DNA from: Alphaproteobacteria bacterium
GTDB lineage: Bacteria; Pseudomonadota; Alphaproteobacteria; Micropepsales; Micropepsaceae
Assembly: GCA_947473475.1 (NCBI GenBank)
Contig: CANJBZ010000013.1
Span: forward strand, 27,599-91,598
DNA: 64,000 bases
Direction: 5' to 3'
Shown here: positions 26,478 through 35,373 of the stretch, one piece after another
Layout of the letters: every line of letters begins with the position of its first letter
Numbering within the stretch: position 1 is the stretch's first letter
The notes under the pieces: model-generated
The model's input: the letters and a program-made list of their open reading frames with translations, nothing else
What the model was told of the DNA's origin: nothing
The model's database searches: none
Position numbers and translations under genes: made by a program

Positions 26478-27614
26478 TTATTGTCCAGCGACCCAGGTTT
26501 TTAGGACGGTCACGCTAAGCGGATCGAGCGCGATCAGGTCGGCGCGGTAGCCGGTGGCAAGGCGGCCTAATTTGTTTTCGAGGCCCAGTGCTTTTGCCGG
26601 AGCGCGCGATGCCATGGCGAGCGCATCCGTCAGCGGAACATCAAGCAACTTCACGCAGTTTCGAACGGCCGTCGCCATGTCGATGCCGGAGCCGGCGAGT
26701 GTGCCGTCTTTGGTTTCGACGCGGCCATCTTTGGCGAAGATGTTGCGGCCATAAAGCGAGAATGATTTCCCCGCGCCGCCGACCGGCGGCATCGCATCGG
26801 TTACCAGCACGGGCGTTCCCGCACCGCGCAAGGCCAGCCGCAGCATGGCGGGGGCGACGTGAATGCCGTCGGCGATAAGGCCGTACCAGCAGTCTGCGCA
26901 TTCCAGCGCCGCAGCAATCGGGCCGGGATCGCGCGCCGACATCGGGCGCATGGCGTTGAACAAATGCGTGAAGCCGGTCAGTCCCTCGGCAATCGCCGCT
27001 GTGGCTTGTTCGTATGTCGCCATGGAATGACCGAGCGCCACACGCACGCCCGCTTGTGTCAGTGTACGGATGAACCCTTCCGAGACACGCTCCGGCGCCA
27101 GCGTGACCAGCGTCACTGCACCATTGAGGGACGTCAGCAATTCAAGGTCGCCTTCTCTAGGCGAGTGCATCAATGAGGGATCATGCACGCCGCATTTTTC
27201 CGGCGACAAAAACGGACCTTCGAAGTGAACGCCAAGGACGCCCGGCTGATCGCGCATCGCCGCCGCCACCGCATCGCGCGCCGCACGCATCTTCTGTTCC
27301 GTGTCGGTGATAAGCGTCGGCAGCATTGACGTCGTGCCGAAGCGCCGATGGGCCGCGACAATGGCCGCGATTCCTTCTGGCGTGGGATCATCGTTGAACA
27401 GCACATCCCCACCGCCGTTCACCTGAAGATCGATAAAGCCCGGCGCCAGCCATGCGCCTTCGGGAAGATTTTCGACAGCAAGGCCGCCGGGTACAGCGTC
27501 TCGCCGCACGACGGCGGATATGTGCGTGCCATCGACAATAACGGCGCAGTGCTCGCGCAGCGCCGTTCCGTCGAACACCGCATCGGCGGCAATCGCAAAC
27601 GCTGGGCCTGTCAT
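26478..27614 (-). CDS. nagA: N-acetylglucosamine-6-phosphate deacetylase
   Basis: A 378-residue amidohydrolase that deacetylates GlcNAc-6-P in the cytosol, feeding amino-sugar catabolism or peptidoglycan recycling. Signature segments are PGFIDLQVNGGGD, the metal-site glutamate in VHFEGPFLSPEKCGVHDP, GHSMATYEQ, THLFNAM, IADGIHVAP and the catalytic aspartate in VTDAMPPVGG. Its start overlaps by ATGA the stop of a vestigial SIS-domain gene, showing the ancestral operon order. It diverges from murQ, which makes functional sense. Confidence 0.93.
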   Translation of the reverse strand: MTGPAFAIAADAVFDGTALREHCAVIVDGTHISAVVRRDAVPGGLAVENLPEGAWLAPGFIDLQVNGGGDVLFNDDPTPEGIAAIVAAHRRFGTTSMLPTLITDTEQKMRAARDAVAAAMRDQPGVLGVHFEGPFLSPEKCGVHDPSLMHSPREGDLELLTSLNGAVTLVTLAPERVSEGFIRTLTQAGVRVALGHSMATYEQATAAIAEGLTGFTHLFNAMRPMSARDPGPIAAALECADCWYGLIADGIHVAPAMLRLALRGAGTPVLVTDAMPPVGGAGKSFSLYGRNIFAKDGRVETKDGTLAGSGIDMATAVRNCVKLLDVPLTDALAMASRAPAKALGLENKLGRLATGYRADLIALDPLSVTVLKTWVAGQ

Positions 27615-27709
27615 CGTGTGCGCGTGACCTTTTGCAGGTGGCGCGGCCTGTCCGCATCCACACCGCGCAGTTTCGCCAATTGCACCGCCGCCGCATAGGA
27701 GGTTTGAAT
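27611..27709 (-). pseudogene. C-terminal remnant of an NagB-II/AgaS-type SIS-domain gene
   Basis: Immediately upstream of nagA, in frame to a stop that overlaps the nagA ATG, are 32 codons reading IQTSYAAAVQLAKLRGVDAD followed by RPRHLQKVTRTR. This is the conserved tail of GlmS-like SIS-domain glucosamine-6-phosphate deaminases (RG.dPD.P.hL.KVT.T), which normally precede nagA. The sequence further upstream is antisense to murQ and has no SIS homology, so only the last part of the gene survives. Confidence 0.55.
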
Positions 27710-27832
27710 GGCGCCCGCCTCCGCCATGCCATGTTCACCTTCTTTTGGCACGACTCTGGCGGCTGCGCCGTTCTGCACTATGTTGAAGCGTGAACGCGGC
27801 AAGCTCCAAACGGCTTCCCTCGCGTTCCGAGT

Positions 27833-28750
27833 TTGAAAGGTGCCGCCATAGAAACCGAACGCGCCAGCCCCCGCTATTCCGGCATAGACCAGTGGGAACC
27901 ATCCGACGTCCTGGACGCGATGATCGAGGGGCAGTTCGCCGCGGTGGCCGCCGTGCGCACGGCACGTTCGGGCATCGAGGACGCCACCCGCGCCATGGAG
28001 GTGCGCCTCGTGGAAGGTGGCCGCATTATTTATGCGGGTGCGGGCACCTCCGGGCGGCTCGCCGTTCAAGACGGCGCGGAACTGATGCCCACCTTTAGCT
28101 GGCCCCAGGACCGGCTGCTGATGCTGATGGCTGGTGGCCATGAAGCCCTGCTCCAGGCGGTGGAAGGGGCTGAGGATCAGGCTGAACACGCGCTTGCCCT
28201 TATGCGGAAGCACGCCGTTGGACCGCACGACGTGCTGATCGCCGCCGCCGCTAGCGGCACCACCCCGTTCACCCTGGCGTGCCTGCGTGGCGCCAAATCT
28301 GCGGGCGCTCTGACTGTGGGCATGGCCAACAACCCGCGCACGCCGCTGCTGACTGAGGCCGACTGTCCGATCTTCCTTGACACCGGCGTCGAGCCCATCG
28401 CCGGGTCGACCCGCATGAAGGCCGGAACGGCACAGCGCATCGCACTGAACCTGCTGTCATCGCTGCTGATGATCCGGCTGGGCCGCGTCTACGAAGGCCT
28501 GATGGTGGATGTACAGGCGACCAACGCCAAGCTCACCAAGCGCAGCGAGAGCATGCTGGTCCACCTGACGGGACGCAGCGGCGAGGATGTCCGCGAGGCG
28601 CTGTCCAACGCCGGCGGCAGCGTGAAATTGGCTGTTTTGCTGCTTCAGGGATGTACGCCGGACGACGGGCGCGCCCTTCTCGGCCGCTGCGGCGGAAAAC
28701 TGCGGCAGGCGCTTTTCGAGCTGCGGGAGGCGCGCGGCGCCTCGGAATAA
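27833..28750 (+). CDS. murQ: N-acetylmuramic acid 6-phosphate etherase
   Basis: A 305-residue SIS-fold lyase that cleaves the lactyl ether of MurNAc-6-P to GlcNAc-6-P, the substrate of nagA next door. Family motifs are SPRYSGIDQW, IYAGAGTSGRLAVQDGAEL, the catalytic-region GGHEALLQAVEGAEDQ, AAASGTTPFT and GSTRMKAGTAQRIALNLLS. The start is doubtful: TTG 27833 lacks a ribosome site, while AAAGGTG lies just before an ATA codon at 27848. An N-terminus near 27833-27848 is certain from homology. Confidence 0.9.
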   Translation: MKGAAIETERASPRYSGIDQWEPSDVLDAMIEGQFAAVAAVRTARSGIEDATRAMEVRLVEGGRIIYAGAGTSGRLAVQDGAELMPTFSWPQDRLLMLMAGGHEALLQAVEGAEDQAEHALALMRKHAVGPHDVLIAAAASGTTPFTLACLRGAKSAGALTVGMANNPRTPLLTEADCPIFLDTGVEPIAGSTRMKAGTAQRIALNLLSSLLMIRLGRVYEGLMVDVQATNAKLTKRSESMLVHLTGRSGEDVREALSNAGGSVKLAVLLLQGCTPDDGRALLGRCGGKLRQALFELREARGASE

Positions 28751-28861
28751 GACGGGGATTGTTCGGCCCGGCAAAAGAGTGTGTTTGGCGTGCGCCGCTT
28801 ATCCTATGCTGTTGGCGAGGCCATATTGGCATCAGCAACGAACAACCGACAGGATAGCGCC

Positions 28862-29779
28862 ATGGCGCAATCGCAAACGATCACCAAGCCCGTAACGGCA
28901 ACATTGGACGCTCTGCCTGAGGCAAAGCGGGTCCTGGAAGTGCGCAAGCCGCCACGCGGCCATTGGGTCGGCGACGGCTTTCCGGTCCGCACCATCTTTG
29001 GCTACGACAACGCTGCGGCGACCACGCCCTTTCTGCTGATGGACTATGCGGGACCGTACCCGTTCCCGGCCGCCTCCAAACGGCGCGGCGTCGGCGAGCA
29101 TCCCCATCGCGGCTTCGAGACGGTGACCATTCTCTACAGCGGCGAAGTCGAGCATCGCGACTCCGGCGGTGGCGGCGGCAAAATCGGCCCGGGCGATGTG
29201 CAGTGGATGACGGCGGGCTCCGGCGTCGTGCATGAGGAAATGCACTCGTGGGACTACACCAAGAGCGGCGGCTCCTTCGAGGCGATCCAGCTTTGGGTGA
29301 ATCTGCCCGCGCGGCTGAAGATGACCAAGCCGAAATATCAGGGCTTGGTTTCGGCCGATATTCCCGATGTGGCCTTGGCGAACAATGCCGGGCGCGTGCG
29401 GGTGATTGCCGGTTCGTATGAGGGCCATAAAGGTCCGGCGGAAACCTTCACGCCGATGAATCTTTGGGACGTCCGCTTGAATGCAAGCGGCGGCGCGGCG
29501 TTCATCGCGCCCGCAGGCCATACAACATCGGTGTTCGTCCTCAGCGGCAAAGTGACGGTGAACGGCGCCCAAGCGGCGAGCGCCGAAATGATCGTGCTCG
29601 ACCGCCAAGGCGAAGCGGTGCGCATCGATGCGGAAAGCGACTCGAAGCTGCTGTTCCTCAGCGGTGAACCCATCGATGAACCGGTGTTCGGTTACGGCCC
29701 GTTCGTGATGAACACCGAAGCGGAAATCCGGCAGGCGATGACCGACTACCAATCCGGCCGCATGGGGCATTTGGCGTAG
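28862..29779 (+). CDS. Pirin-family cupin protein
   Basis: A 305-residue bicupin. The N-terminal cupin has the pirin metal site in GEHPHRGFETVTILYSGEVEH and HEEMHS, matching the His-His-His-Glu pattern. The C-terminal cupin and the tail FVMNTEAEIRQAMTDYQSGRMG are classic for pirins. Bacterial pirins include quercetinases and regulators of pyruvate dehydrogenase; function is not predictable. ATG 28862 with AGGA upstream is chosen over the open frame from 28781. It is convergent with the LysR gene across a repeat-C pair. Confidence 0.9.
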   Translation: MAQSQTITKPVTATLDALPEAKRVLEVRKPPRGHWVGDGFPVRTIFGYDNAAATTPFLLMDYAGPYPFPAASKRRGVGEHPHRGFETVTILYSGEVEHRDSGGGGGKIGPGDVQWMTAGSGVVHEEMHSWDYTKSGGSFEAIQLWVNLPARLKMTKPKYQGLVSADIPDVALANNAGRVRVIAGSYEGHKGPAETFTPMNLWDVRLNASGGAAFIAPAGHTTSVFVLSGKVTVNGAQAASAEMIVLDRQGEAVRIDAESDSKLLFLSGEPIDEPVFGYGPFVMNTEAEIRQAMTDYQSGRMGHLA

Positions 29780-29792
29780 CCCCTGCTCCGTC

Positions 29793-29907
29793 CGTGCGTC
29801 CTTCGAAGCCCGGCGCATGCGCGCCGGGCACCTCAGGATGACGTAGAATGAATTATGGTCTTCGTTATGCTGAGGAGCTTCGCGAAGCGAAGCCTCGAAG
29901 CACGCAA
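29793..29907. repeat. Repeat family C, two copies in inverted orientation
   Basis: Copy one is GCGTCCTTCGAAGCCCGGCG with CACCTCAGGATGACG. Copy two, on the other strand, is GCGTGCTTCGAGGCTTCGCT with CTCCTCAGCATAACG. This TCCTTCGA...CTCAGGATGA format is a widespread intergenic repeat in alphaproteobacteria. It separates two convergent genes. Confidence 0.85.
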
Positions 29908-29911
29908 GCTC

Positions 29912-30847
29912 TCAGGTTTTGCCCGGCGAACGGCGCTCTCGGCTCCCGTCCGTAGAGCGGACGCTTACTTTCAAAAATTCCACGAACGCTTGCAACGCGG
30001 CGGGGTTTTGGCGGCGGCTGGGGTAGTACAGATAGAACGCATCCGGCGGCGGCGCCCAGTCCTGCAGCAGTGGAACGAGTTTGCGTTCGGCGATGAACGC
30101 TTCCGCATAAAGTTTTGCGGAATAGAAAATGCCTTGGCCACCGGCGGCCAAGCTCATGCCCAGGCGCGGATCGTTGACGATGGCCGAGCCATCGACAGCA
30201 ACTTCTGGGCGTTTGCCCTTTTTCTCGTAGCGCCACGGCATAATGACGCCGTTGCCGAAGCGCATGCGGATGCAATTGTGATCGCGCAAATCCTGCGGCT
30301 GTCCCGGTGTGCCGTGCTTTGCCAGATAGGCCGGTGACGCCACCGTTACGACCTCAATGTCATTGCTGATGCGAATGGCGATCATATCGCGCTCGACGCG
30401 CTGCCCCATGCGAATGCCCGCATCGAACCGCTCGGCGACGATGTCCTGCAGCGCCGGCTCCGCCAGCACTTCTATTTTTATGTCGGGATATTGCTCCAGA
30501 AAACGCGCCAATACCGGCGCAAGCAAAAAATCCGCCGCCGGCGGCACCACCGTAAGCCGCAGCAGCCCGCAGGGCCGGTCGCGGAAATCATTCACCGATT
30601 CCAGCGCCTTTTCGTAATCGTCCAGCACGGGCCGCAGCCGCGATAGCAACCGCTCGCCGACCGCGGTCAAACTCACGCTGCGCGTCGTGCGGTTGAGCAG
30701 GCGTACCCGCAATCCGTCTTCCAGACTGCGAATGGATTGGCTGAGCGTCGCGGTGGAAATGCCGAGCTGCTGCGCGGCCCGCGTAAAACTCTTCTGCTCG
30801 GCGACGGCGACGAAAGCCGACAGTTCGGCAAATTGTGTGCCGCGCAT
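29912..30847 (-). CDS. LysR-family regulator, divergent from azoreductase
   Basis: A 311-residue LysR protein. The HTH is MRGTQFAELSAFVAVAEQKS through LGISTATLSQSIRSLEDGLR; the effector domain ends in SFRFVE-like FVEFLKVS and a short basic tail. It belongs to the CrgA/DsdC-like group with the LLRLTVVP linker. The start at 30847 follows GAGAG. It is divergently placed, 96 bp from an azoreductase-like gene, which is its most likely target. Confidence 0.9.
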   Translation of the reverse strand: MRGTQFAELSAFVAVAEQKSFTRAAQQLGISTATLSQSIRSLEDGLRVRLLNRTTRSVSLTAVGERLLSRLRPVLDDYEKALESVNDFRDRPCGLLRLTVVPPAADFLLAPVLARFLEQYPDIKIEVLAEPALQDIVAERFDAGIRMGQRVERDMIAIRISNDIEVVTVASPAYLAKHGTPGQPQDLRDHNCIRMRFGNGVIMPWRYEKKGKRPEVAVDGSAIVNDPRLGMSLAAGGQGIFYSAKLYAEAFIAERKLVPLLQDWAPPPDAFYLYYPSRRQNPAALQAFVEFLKVSVRSTDGSRERRSPGKT

Positions 30848-30943
30848 TGTTTGGTTCTCTCGAATAGGTCAGTCGGATTATATGGAATACTCAATCGCCC
30901 GCCCAGCGCCCATCTTCCTCTCGCAACTCAAGAAGAGACACAG
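30848..30943. promoter_or_regulatory. Divergent LysR/azoreductase promoter region
   Basis: This 96-bp intergenic region should hold the LysR operator and both promoters. TCGGATTATATGGAATACTC contains TATA-like steps that could be a -10 on either strand. I cannot fix one T-N11-A box with confidence. Confidence 0.4.
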
Positions 30944-31570
30944 ATGAGCGACATTCTTTTGGTCACCTCGAGCATATTCGGCGAAAACTCGAAATCCAGC
31001 GCCGTGGCGCACGACATCCTTGAGCGGCTCGAAACGGCGAAACCCGGCGCCCATGTCACCGCTAGGGAAACCAACACCATTCCCCATTTCAGCGGCGAAT
31101 TCCTTGGCGCGCTCACAACACCGCCCGATAAACGCGATGCTGCCCAGCACAACATGGTGGCTAATGCCGATGCCATGATTGCCGAAGTCGAAGCTGCGGA
31201 TACGATTGTGATCGCCGCGCCGATGTACAATTTCACCATTCCCTCGACTCTGAAGGCATGGCTTGATCACATCGCGCGCGCAGGCCGCACCTTCCGCTAC
31301 ACGGAAAAAGGCCCCGAGGGTTTGCTGAAGGGCAAGAAAGTCTATGTCGCGGCCAGCCGTGGCGGCCTGTACGCCAACGGTGGCCCTGCCGCGCCGATGG
31401 ATTTTCAGGAGCCTTACTTGCGCGCCATGCTCGGATTCCTTGGCTTGAACGACGTCACCTTCCTCTATGCCGAGGGCCAGTCGATCAGCCCGGACGCAGC
31501 AGCCGAAGGCATGCGCAAAGCGCGTGCGGCAGTAGCCACCTTGCTAACCCCGTTGGCGGCTGCGGCCTGA
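30944..31570 (+). CDS. azoR: FMN-dependent NADH-azoreductase (AzoR-like)
   Basis: A 208-residue flavodoxin-like quinone/azo reductase. It has the FMN-phosphate loop VTSSIFGENSKSS, the PMYNFTIPSTLKAWLDHIAR motif and the FRYTEKGPEGLLKGKKVYV and SRGGLY segments that define AzoR. It performs two-electron reduction of quinones and azo dyes with NADH. ATG 30944 follows AAGAAGAGA. The divergent LysR gene probably controls it, as in many quinone-responsive pairs. Confidence 0.92.
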   Translation: MSDILLVTSSIFGENSKSSAVAHDILERLETAKPGAHVTARETNTIPHFSGEFLGALTTPPDKRDAAQHNMVANADAMIAEVEAADTIVIAAPMYNFTIPSTLKAWLDHIARAGRTFRYTEKGPEGLLKGKKVYVAASRGGLYANGGPAAPMDFQEPYLRAMLGFLGLNDVTFLYAEGQSISPDAAAEGMRKARAAVATLLTPLAAAA

Positions 31571-31689
31571 GCGAAGCGGCCGGGCCGGAGCGTCCGCGCA
31601 GGACTAAAGGCCGCACATTCTACAACTCTAGAAGTGGAAATTGTCCGCCGTCCCTCCTATGGTAGCTCTCAAAAATCCGGGGGAGCGGC

Positions 31690-32658
31690 ATGAGGATAAG
31701 GACCGGTCTTTTTGTAAGCCTTGCGGTTGTGGCGGCGTTAAGCGCGGCGGCAACGGCATTCGGCCAAGCGGCCGAGCCGTGGCCGCAATTCGATCCCGAT
31801 AAGGTCGCAGGCCCGGCGAAGGAGACGGTCCTCTACGGCCGCAAGCTGTTCACCGAAACCTACAGTGTGATCGGTCCTGAGGTGAAAGACGCATCCATGC
31901 GTTACTCGGGCAACAATCTCTCCTGCCAAAGCTGCCACTTGCAGGCCGGCACGCAGAAATTCGCTATTCCCATGGTGGGCGTATACAGCACGTTTCCCGT
32001 CTTTATCGGCCGCGAGAACGAAGTCCGCACCATCGAGGAACGCATCGAAGGCTGCATGGAGCGCAGCATGAACGGCCGCGTGCTTCCTATCGGCGGCAAG
32101 GAGATGAAGGCGCTCGTCACCTACATTCAATTTCTGAGCACCGGCATTCCCGTTAACAAGGTCATCGAAGGACGCGGCTCGCCCAATCTGCCGCTTCTGA
32201 CCCGCGCCGCCGATCCGAAACGCGGGGAAGCGGTGTACATGGACAAGTGCTCGTTCTGTCACCAGGAGAACGGACAGGGGCAGCGCAAGGGCGCGCCCGG
32301 CGAAGCGGCGGGCTATGTCTATCCGCCGCTGTGGGGGGCCGACAGCTTTAACGACGGCGCGGGTATGCACCGTCTCATCGCCTCAGCCAGCTTCATTCGG
32401 GCCAACATGCCGTTCGGCACGCATTACGACAAACCGGAGCTTTCGGTCGAAGACGCCTGGGACGTTGCCGCCTACATCAACAGCCAGCCGCGGCCGCATC
32501 GTGACCATCTGGACGCCGACTATCCCGACAGATCGCGCAAACCGGTCGACGCGCCGTTCCCGCCGTATACGGACAAGTTCTCTCCCGAACAGCACCAATT
32601 CGGCCCCTTCCAGCCGTTGCTGGACGCGCAAAAAGCAGCACCCCAGGCAGCACGTTGA
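31690..32658 (+). CDS. tsdA: TsdA-type dihaem thiosulfate dehydrogenase
   Basis: A 322-residue exported dihaem cytochrome c. After a signal peptide (AFGQ cleavage) it shows haem site 1 CQSCH at 79-83 within NNLSCQSCHLQAGTQKF and haem site 2 CSFCH at 187-191. C122 in EGCMERSMNG matches the rare axial cysteine ligand of haem 1 in TsdA. TsdA oxidises thiosulfate to tetrathionate or works in reverse in the periplasm. The stop overlaps the TauE gene start, suggesting sulfur-anion handling by both. GGGGGAG precedes the ATG. Confidence 0.85.
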   Translation: MRIRTGLFVSLAVVAALSAAATAFGQAAEPWPQFDPDKVAGPAKETVLYGRKLFTETYSVIGPEVKDASMRYSGNNLSCQSCHLQAGTQKFAIPMVGVYSTFPVFIGRENEVRTIEERIEGCMERSMNGRVLPIGGKEMKALVTYIQFLSTGIPVNKVIEGRGSPNLPLLTRAADPKRGEAVYMDKCSFCHQENGQGQRKGAPGEAAGYVYPPLWGADSFNDGAGMHRLIASASFIRANMPFGTHYDKPELSVEDAWDVAAYINSQPRPHRDHLDADYPDRSRKPVDAPFPPYTDKFSPEQHQFGPFQPLLDAQKAAPQAAR

Positions 32659-33437
32659 TCTGGCAAATCGTTCCGGCGCTGCTCTCAGGAGGAGCGGTCG
32701 GCTTCTCCTTAGGTTTGATTGGCGGCGGCGGCTCCATGCTGGCCGTGCCGCTGCTGCTTTATGTGGTGGGCGTTCCCGATGTGCATTTGGCAATCGGCAC
32801 CAGCGCGTTGGCGGTCTCCATTAATGCGTTCGTGAATCTGTTCAGCCATTGGCGGGCGGGTACCGTGCGCTGGCGATGCGCGCTTCTCTTCGGGTCCGGC
32901 GGCGCGCTTGGGGCCGCGGCCGGCTCCACCCTCGGGAAATTGGTGCCTGGCCAGGATTTGCTGTTCCTGTTCGCATTGGTGATGGTCGCGGCCGGTATCG
33001 CCATGCTGCAACCGCGCGCGGCAGGCGGGAAAAGTGAGATCCACGTCACGCCCCAGATTGCGATGCGCCTAGTGCTGCTGGGCCTCGGGGCGGGCTTTCT
33101 TGCCGGATTCTTTGGAATCGGCGGCGGATTTCTGATCGTACCAGGCATCGTGCTGGGCAGCGGCTTGAATATGCTCTGCGCGATTGGCTCGTCGCTGTTT
33201 GCCGTCGGCATATTCGGACTCACGACGGCAACGAATTACGCGCTGTCGGGGTTGGTGGATTGGAGAATCGCGGCGGAATTCGTTGCAGGTGGAGCGGCAG
33301 GCGGGGTTTTCGGAATGATGCTGGCCGTGCGCCTAGCCTCGCAAAAGCGTGTGCTGAACTATATCTTCGCAGCGGTCATTTTTTCGGCTGCGGGGTACAT
33401 CCTGCTCAGGGCCGGAATGGATTTGTTCCCGACCTGA
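32655..33437 (+). CDS. TauE/SafE-family sulfite (anion) exporter
   Basis: A 260-residue inner-membrane protein with about eight spans in two homologous halves; the halves carry the repeated GLIGGGGSMLAVPLLL and GFFGIGGGFLIVPGIV motifs of TauE/SafE (DUF81) transporters. These export sulfite, sulfoacetate or related anions. It starts at TTG 32655, overlapping the tsdA stop. Its 3' end overlaps the convergent pabBC gene by 32 bp. It could also serve the sulfonate-like genes at 20-26 kb. Confidence 0.85.
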   Translation: MIWQIVPALLSGGAVGFSLGLIGGGGSMLAVPLLLYVVGVPDVHLAIGTSALAVSINAFVNLFSHWRAGTVRWRCALLFGSGGALGAAAGSTLGKLVPGQDLLFLFALVMVAAGIAMLQPRAAGGKSEIHVTPQIAMRLVLLGLGAGFLAGFFGIGGGFLIVPGIVLGSGLNMLCAIGSSLFAVGIFGLTTATNYALSGLVDWRIAAEFVAGGAAGGVFGMMLAVRLASQKRVLNYIFAAVIFSAAGYILLRAGMDLFPT

Positions 33438-35196
33438 ACGCTTCGGCGCGAATCAGCCCTCGCAAAGAATTGCCGAAATAAACTTCCGCCCCATCTAGAT
33501 CGGACGGAAAGAGAACTGCTTCCTCGCAGCCGCCGCTATCCAGCAACTCACGGCGCAAACAGCCATCGAGGAGTCCGCATGATGCGGCAGGCGTCAGAAG
33601 GCGGCCGTCGCGCCGGATGAAGACATTGGTCATGCTGCCTTCCGCGACTTCGCCGCGTTCGTTCAGGAAAACGACTTCGTCGCAGCCCTCCCGGTTCGCG
33701 TCTGCGCGCTCGCCATCGTAGAGCGACCGCCACGTCGTCTTGTGGCGCAGCAGCACATCCGCGCTTTGCACAGGATGAGACGATATCCGGTATCGCCATG
33801 CCGATTGCGGCTCCTGCAGCGCGAAGGGTTGCGCCGAAGCTTGCACCGAACCGTCATCGTTCAACTGCAAGCGCACGCGCAGCGAACCGGCGGCGCCTTC
33901 GATAGCCGCAGCTAACGCGGCGTCCACGCGCGTCCTGTCGAAGGGAATGCCGAAGGCCGCAGCCGAGCGCGCCAAGCGGTTCAGATGCAAAGGCAGCCGG
34001 ACGAAGCCCTGCGCGGCGTCGTAGCGCAGCGTTTCGATCAAGCCGAGCGGTGGCCTGTCCTGCTCAAAGAACCGCGCTTTGACCAGACATTCCTGATATT
34101 CGCCATTCGCCGAAGAATCCGCCACGATACCGCCGCCGATACCGAGATAGCCCTGCCCACCCTTAATCGTCAGTGTGCGGATCGAAACGTTGAAGTCGGC
34201 CGAGCCGTCCGGCGCGAAACACCCCACGGCGCCGCAATAGATGCCGCGCGGCGTCGTCTCCAACTCGCGGATAATTTCCATGGCCCGCACCTTCGGTGCA
34301 CCAGTGATCGAGCCGCAGGGAAACAGTGCCCGCACGAGATCGGCGGGACCCGCAGGTTGCGACAGTTGCGCACGAACGGTGGACACCATTTGGTGCACGG
34401 TCGGGTAGGTTTCCACCGCGAACAAATCTTCAACCCGGACTGTTCCGGTTTTGGCGACGCGGCCAAGATCGTTGCGGATGAGATCGACGATCATCAGGTT
34501 TTCCGCGCGATCCTTTTCACTCGCCTTCAAGGCGGCGGCAATCCGCGCGTCATCGATGGGGTCATTCCCGCGCGGGGCGGTTCCTTTCATCGGCCGGGCG
34601 AAAATCTCGCCGTCGCGAACTGAAAAAAACAACTCCGGCGAGAAGCTGAGAATCGTGCGTTCACCATCGTCCACATAAGCTGCGTGTCCCGTCTGCGCCC
34701 CCTGGCGCAACCGTGCATACAAAGCCAGCGGATCGCCTTGAAATGCAAAGGGCGCCGGAAAGGTGAGATTCACCTGATAGACATCGCCCGCGAAAATGTA
34801 GTCGCGGACTTTCGCGAAACGTTGCGCATAACCCGCTTCATCGAGCCCATACGCGAGAGGGCCAGCGTACGCCCTCCCGGTTGCACGGCTGGTAAGCCAC
34901 TGCTCGGCCTGCGCGCCGCTCATGTGCTGCGGCGATTCAAAAAGGCCGAACCAAAGCAGCGGCTGGCCGCCTTCCGGCATTAACCCTGTCAGGCGCGGTT
35001 CGAGCGCATATCCCAGTTCGTAGGCGAAATAGCCCGCCGCAAAAAAGCCTTGTTTAACCGCGTTCGAAAGCGCCTCGAGCGCTGGGGCCACTTCAACCGT
35101 AGTTTGAGCCGTGACAATGGCGCAGGGGTGCGTGAAGACGCGCAGCCCTGCACCGTGCGGGCGAGAATCATCCAGCAAAACAAATGCTTCGCGCAT
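33406..35196 (-). CDS. pabB: PabB-PabC fusion (aminodeoxychorismate synthase/lyase)
   Basis: A 596-residue fusion for p-aminobenzoate synthesis. Residues up to about 390 are the chorismate-binding component I (FARPMKGTAPRGNDP, SEKDRAENLMIVDLIRNDLG, FPCGSITGAPKVRAMEII). The rest is a class IV PLP aminotransferase fold for 4-amino-4-deoxychorismate lyase (RHKTTWRSLYDGERA with the PLP lysine, EGSMTNVF). The frame is open to 35739, but that part is antisense to hsp20 and unconserved; ATG 35196 is the sensible start. The fusion is frequent in alphaproteobacteria. A PabA amidotransferase is not in the window. Confidence 0.92.
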   Translation of the reverse strand: MREAFVLLDDSRPHGAGLRVFTHPCAIVTAQTTVEVAPALEALSNAVKQGFFAAGYFAYELGYALEPRLTGLMPEGGQPLLWFGLFESPQHMSGAQAEQWLTSRATGRAYAGPLAYGLDEAGYAQRFAKVRDYIFAGDVYQVNLTFPAPFAFQGDPLALYARLRQGAQTGHAAYVDDGERTILSFSPELFFSVRDGEIFARPMKGTAPRGNDPIDDARIAAALKASEKDRAENLMIVDLIRNDLGRVAKTGTVRVEDLFAVETYPTVHQMVSTVRAQLSQPAGPADLVRALFPCGSITGAPKVRAMEIIRELETTPRGIYCGAVGCFAPDGSADFNVSIRTLTIKGGQGYLGIGGGIVADSSANGEYQECLVKARFFEQDRPPLGLIETLRYDAAQGFVRLPLHLNRLARSAAAFGIPFDRTRVDAALAAAIEGAAGSLRVRLQLNDDGSVQASAQPFALQEPQSAWRYRISSHPVQSADVLLRHKTTWRSLYDGERADANREGCDEVVFLNERGEVAEGSMTNVFIRRDGRLLTPAASCGLLDGCLRRELLDSGGCEEAVLFPSDLDGAEVYFGNSLRGLIRAEAFRSGTNPFRP

Positions 35197-35373
35197 CGGC
35201 TGTACCTGCCCGGCACCGCGGCGAAGAGCAAGTCCCTTAGCGCGTGCCCAGCATCTTGATCGGTTCCTTAGAATTCCTACATTTTGTTCTGAACGGTGCC
35301 CATCCGGGGCCGTTTCGTTGAAGAGGTTGCCCGTAGATGGGGACCGGCAAAGCCGCCAAGGAGGGCTTTGACA

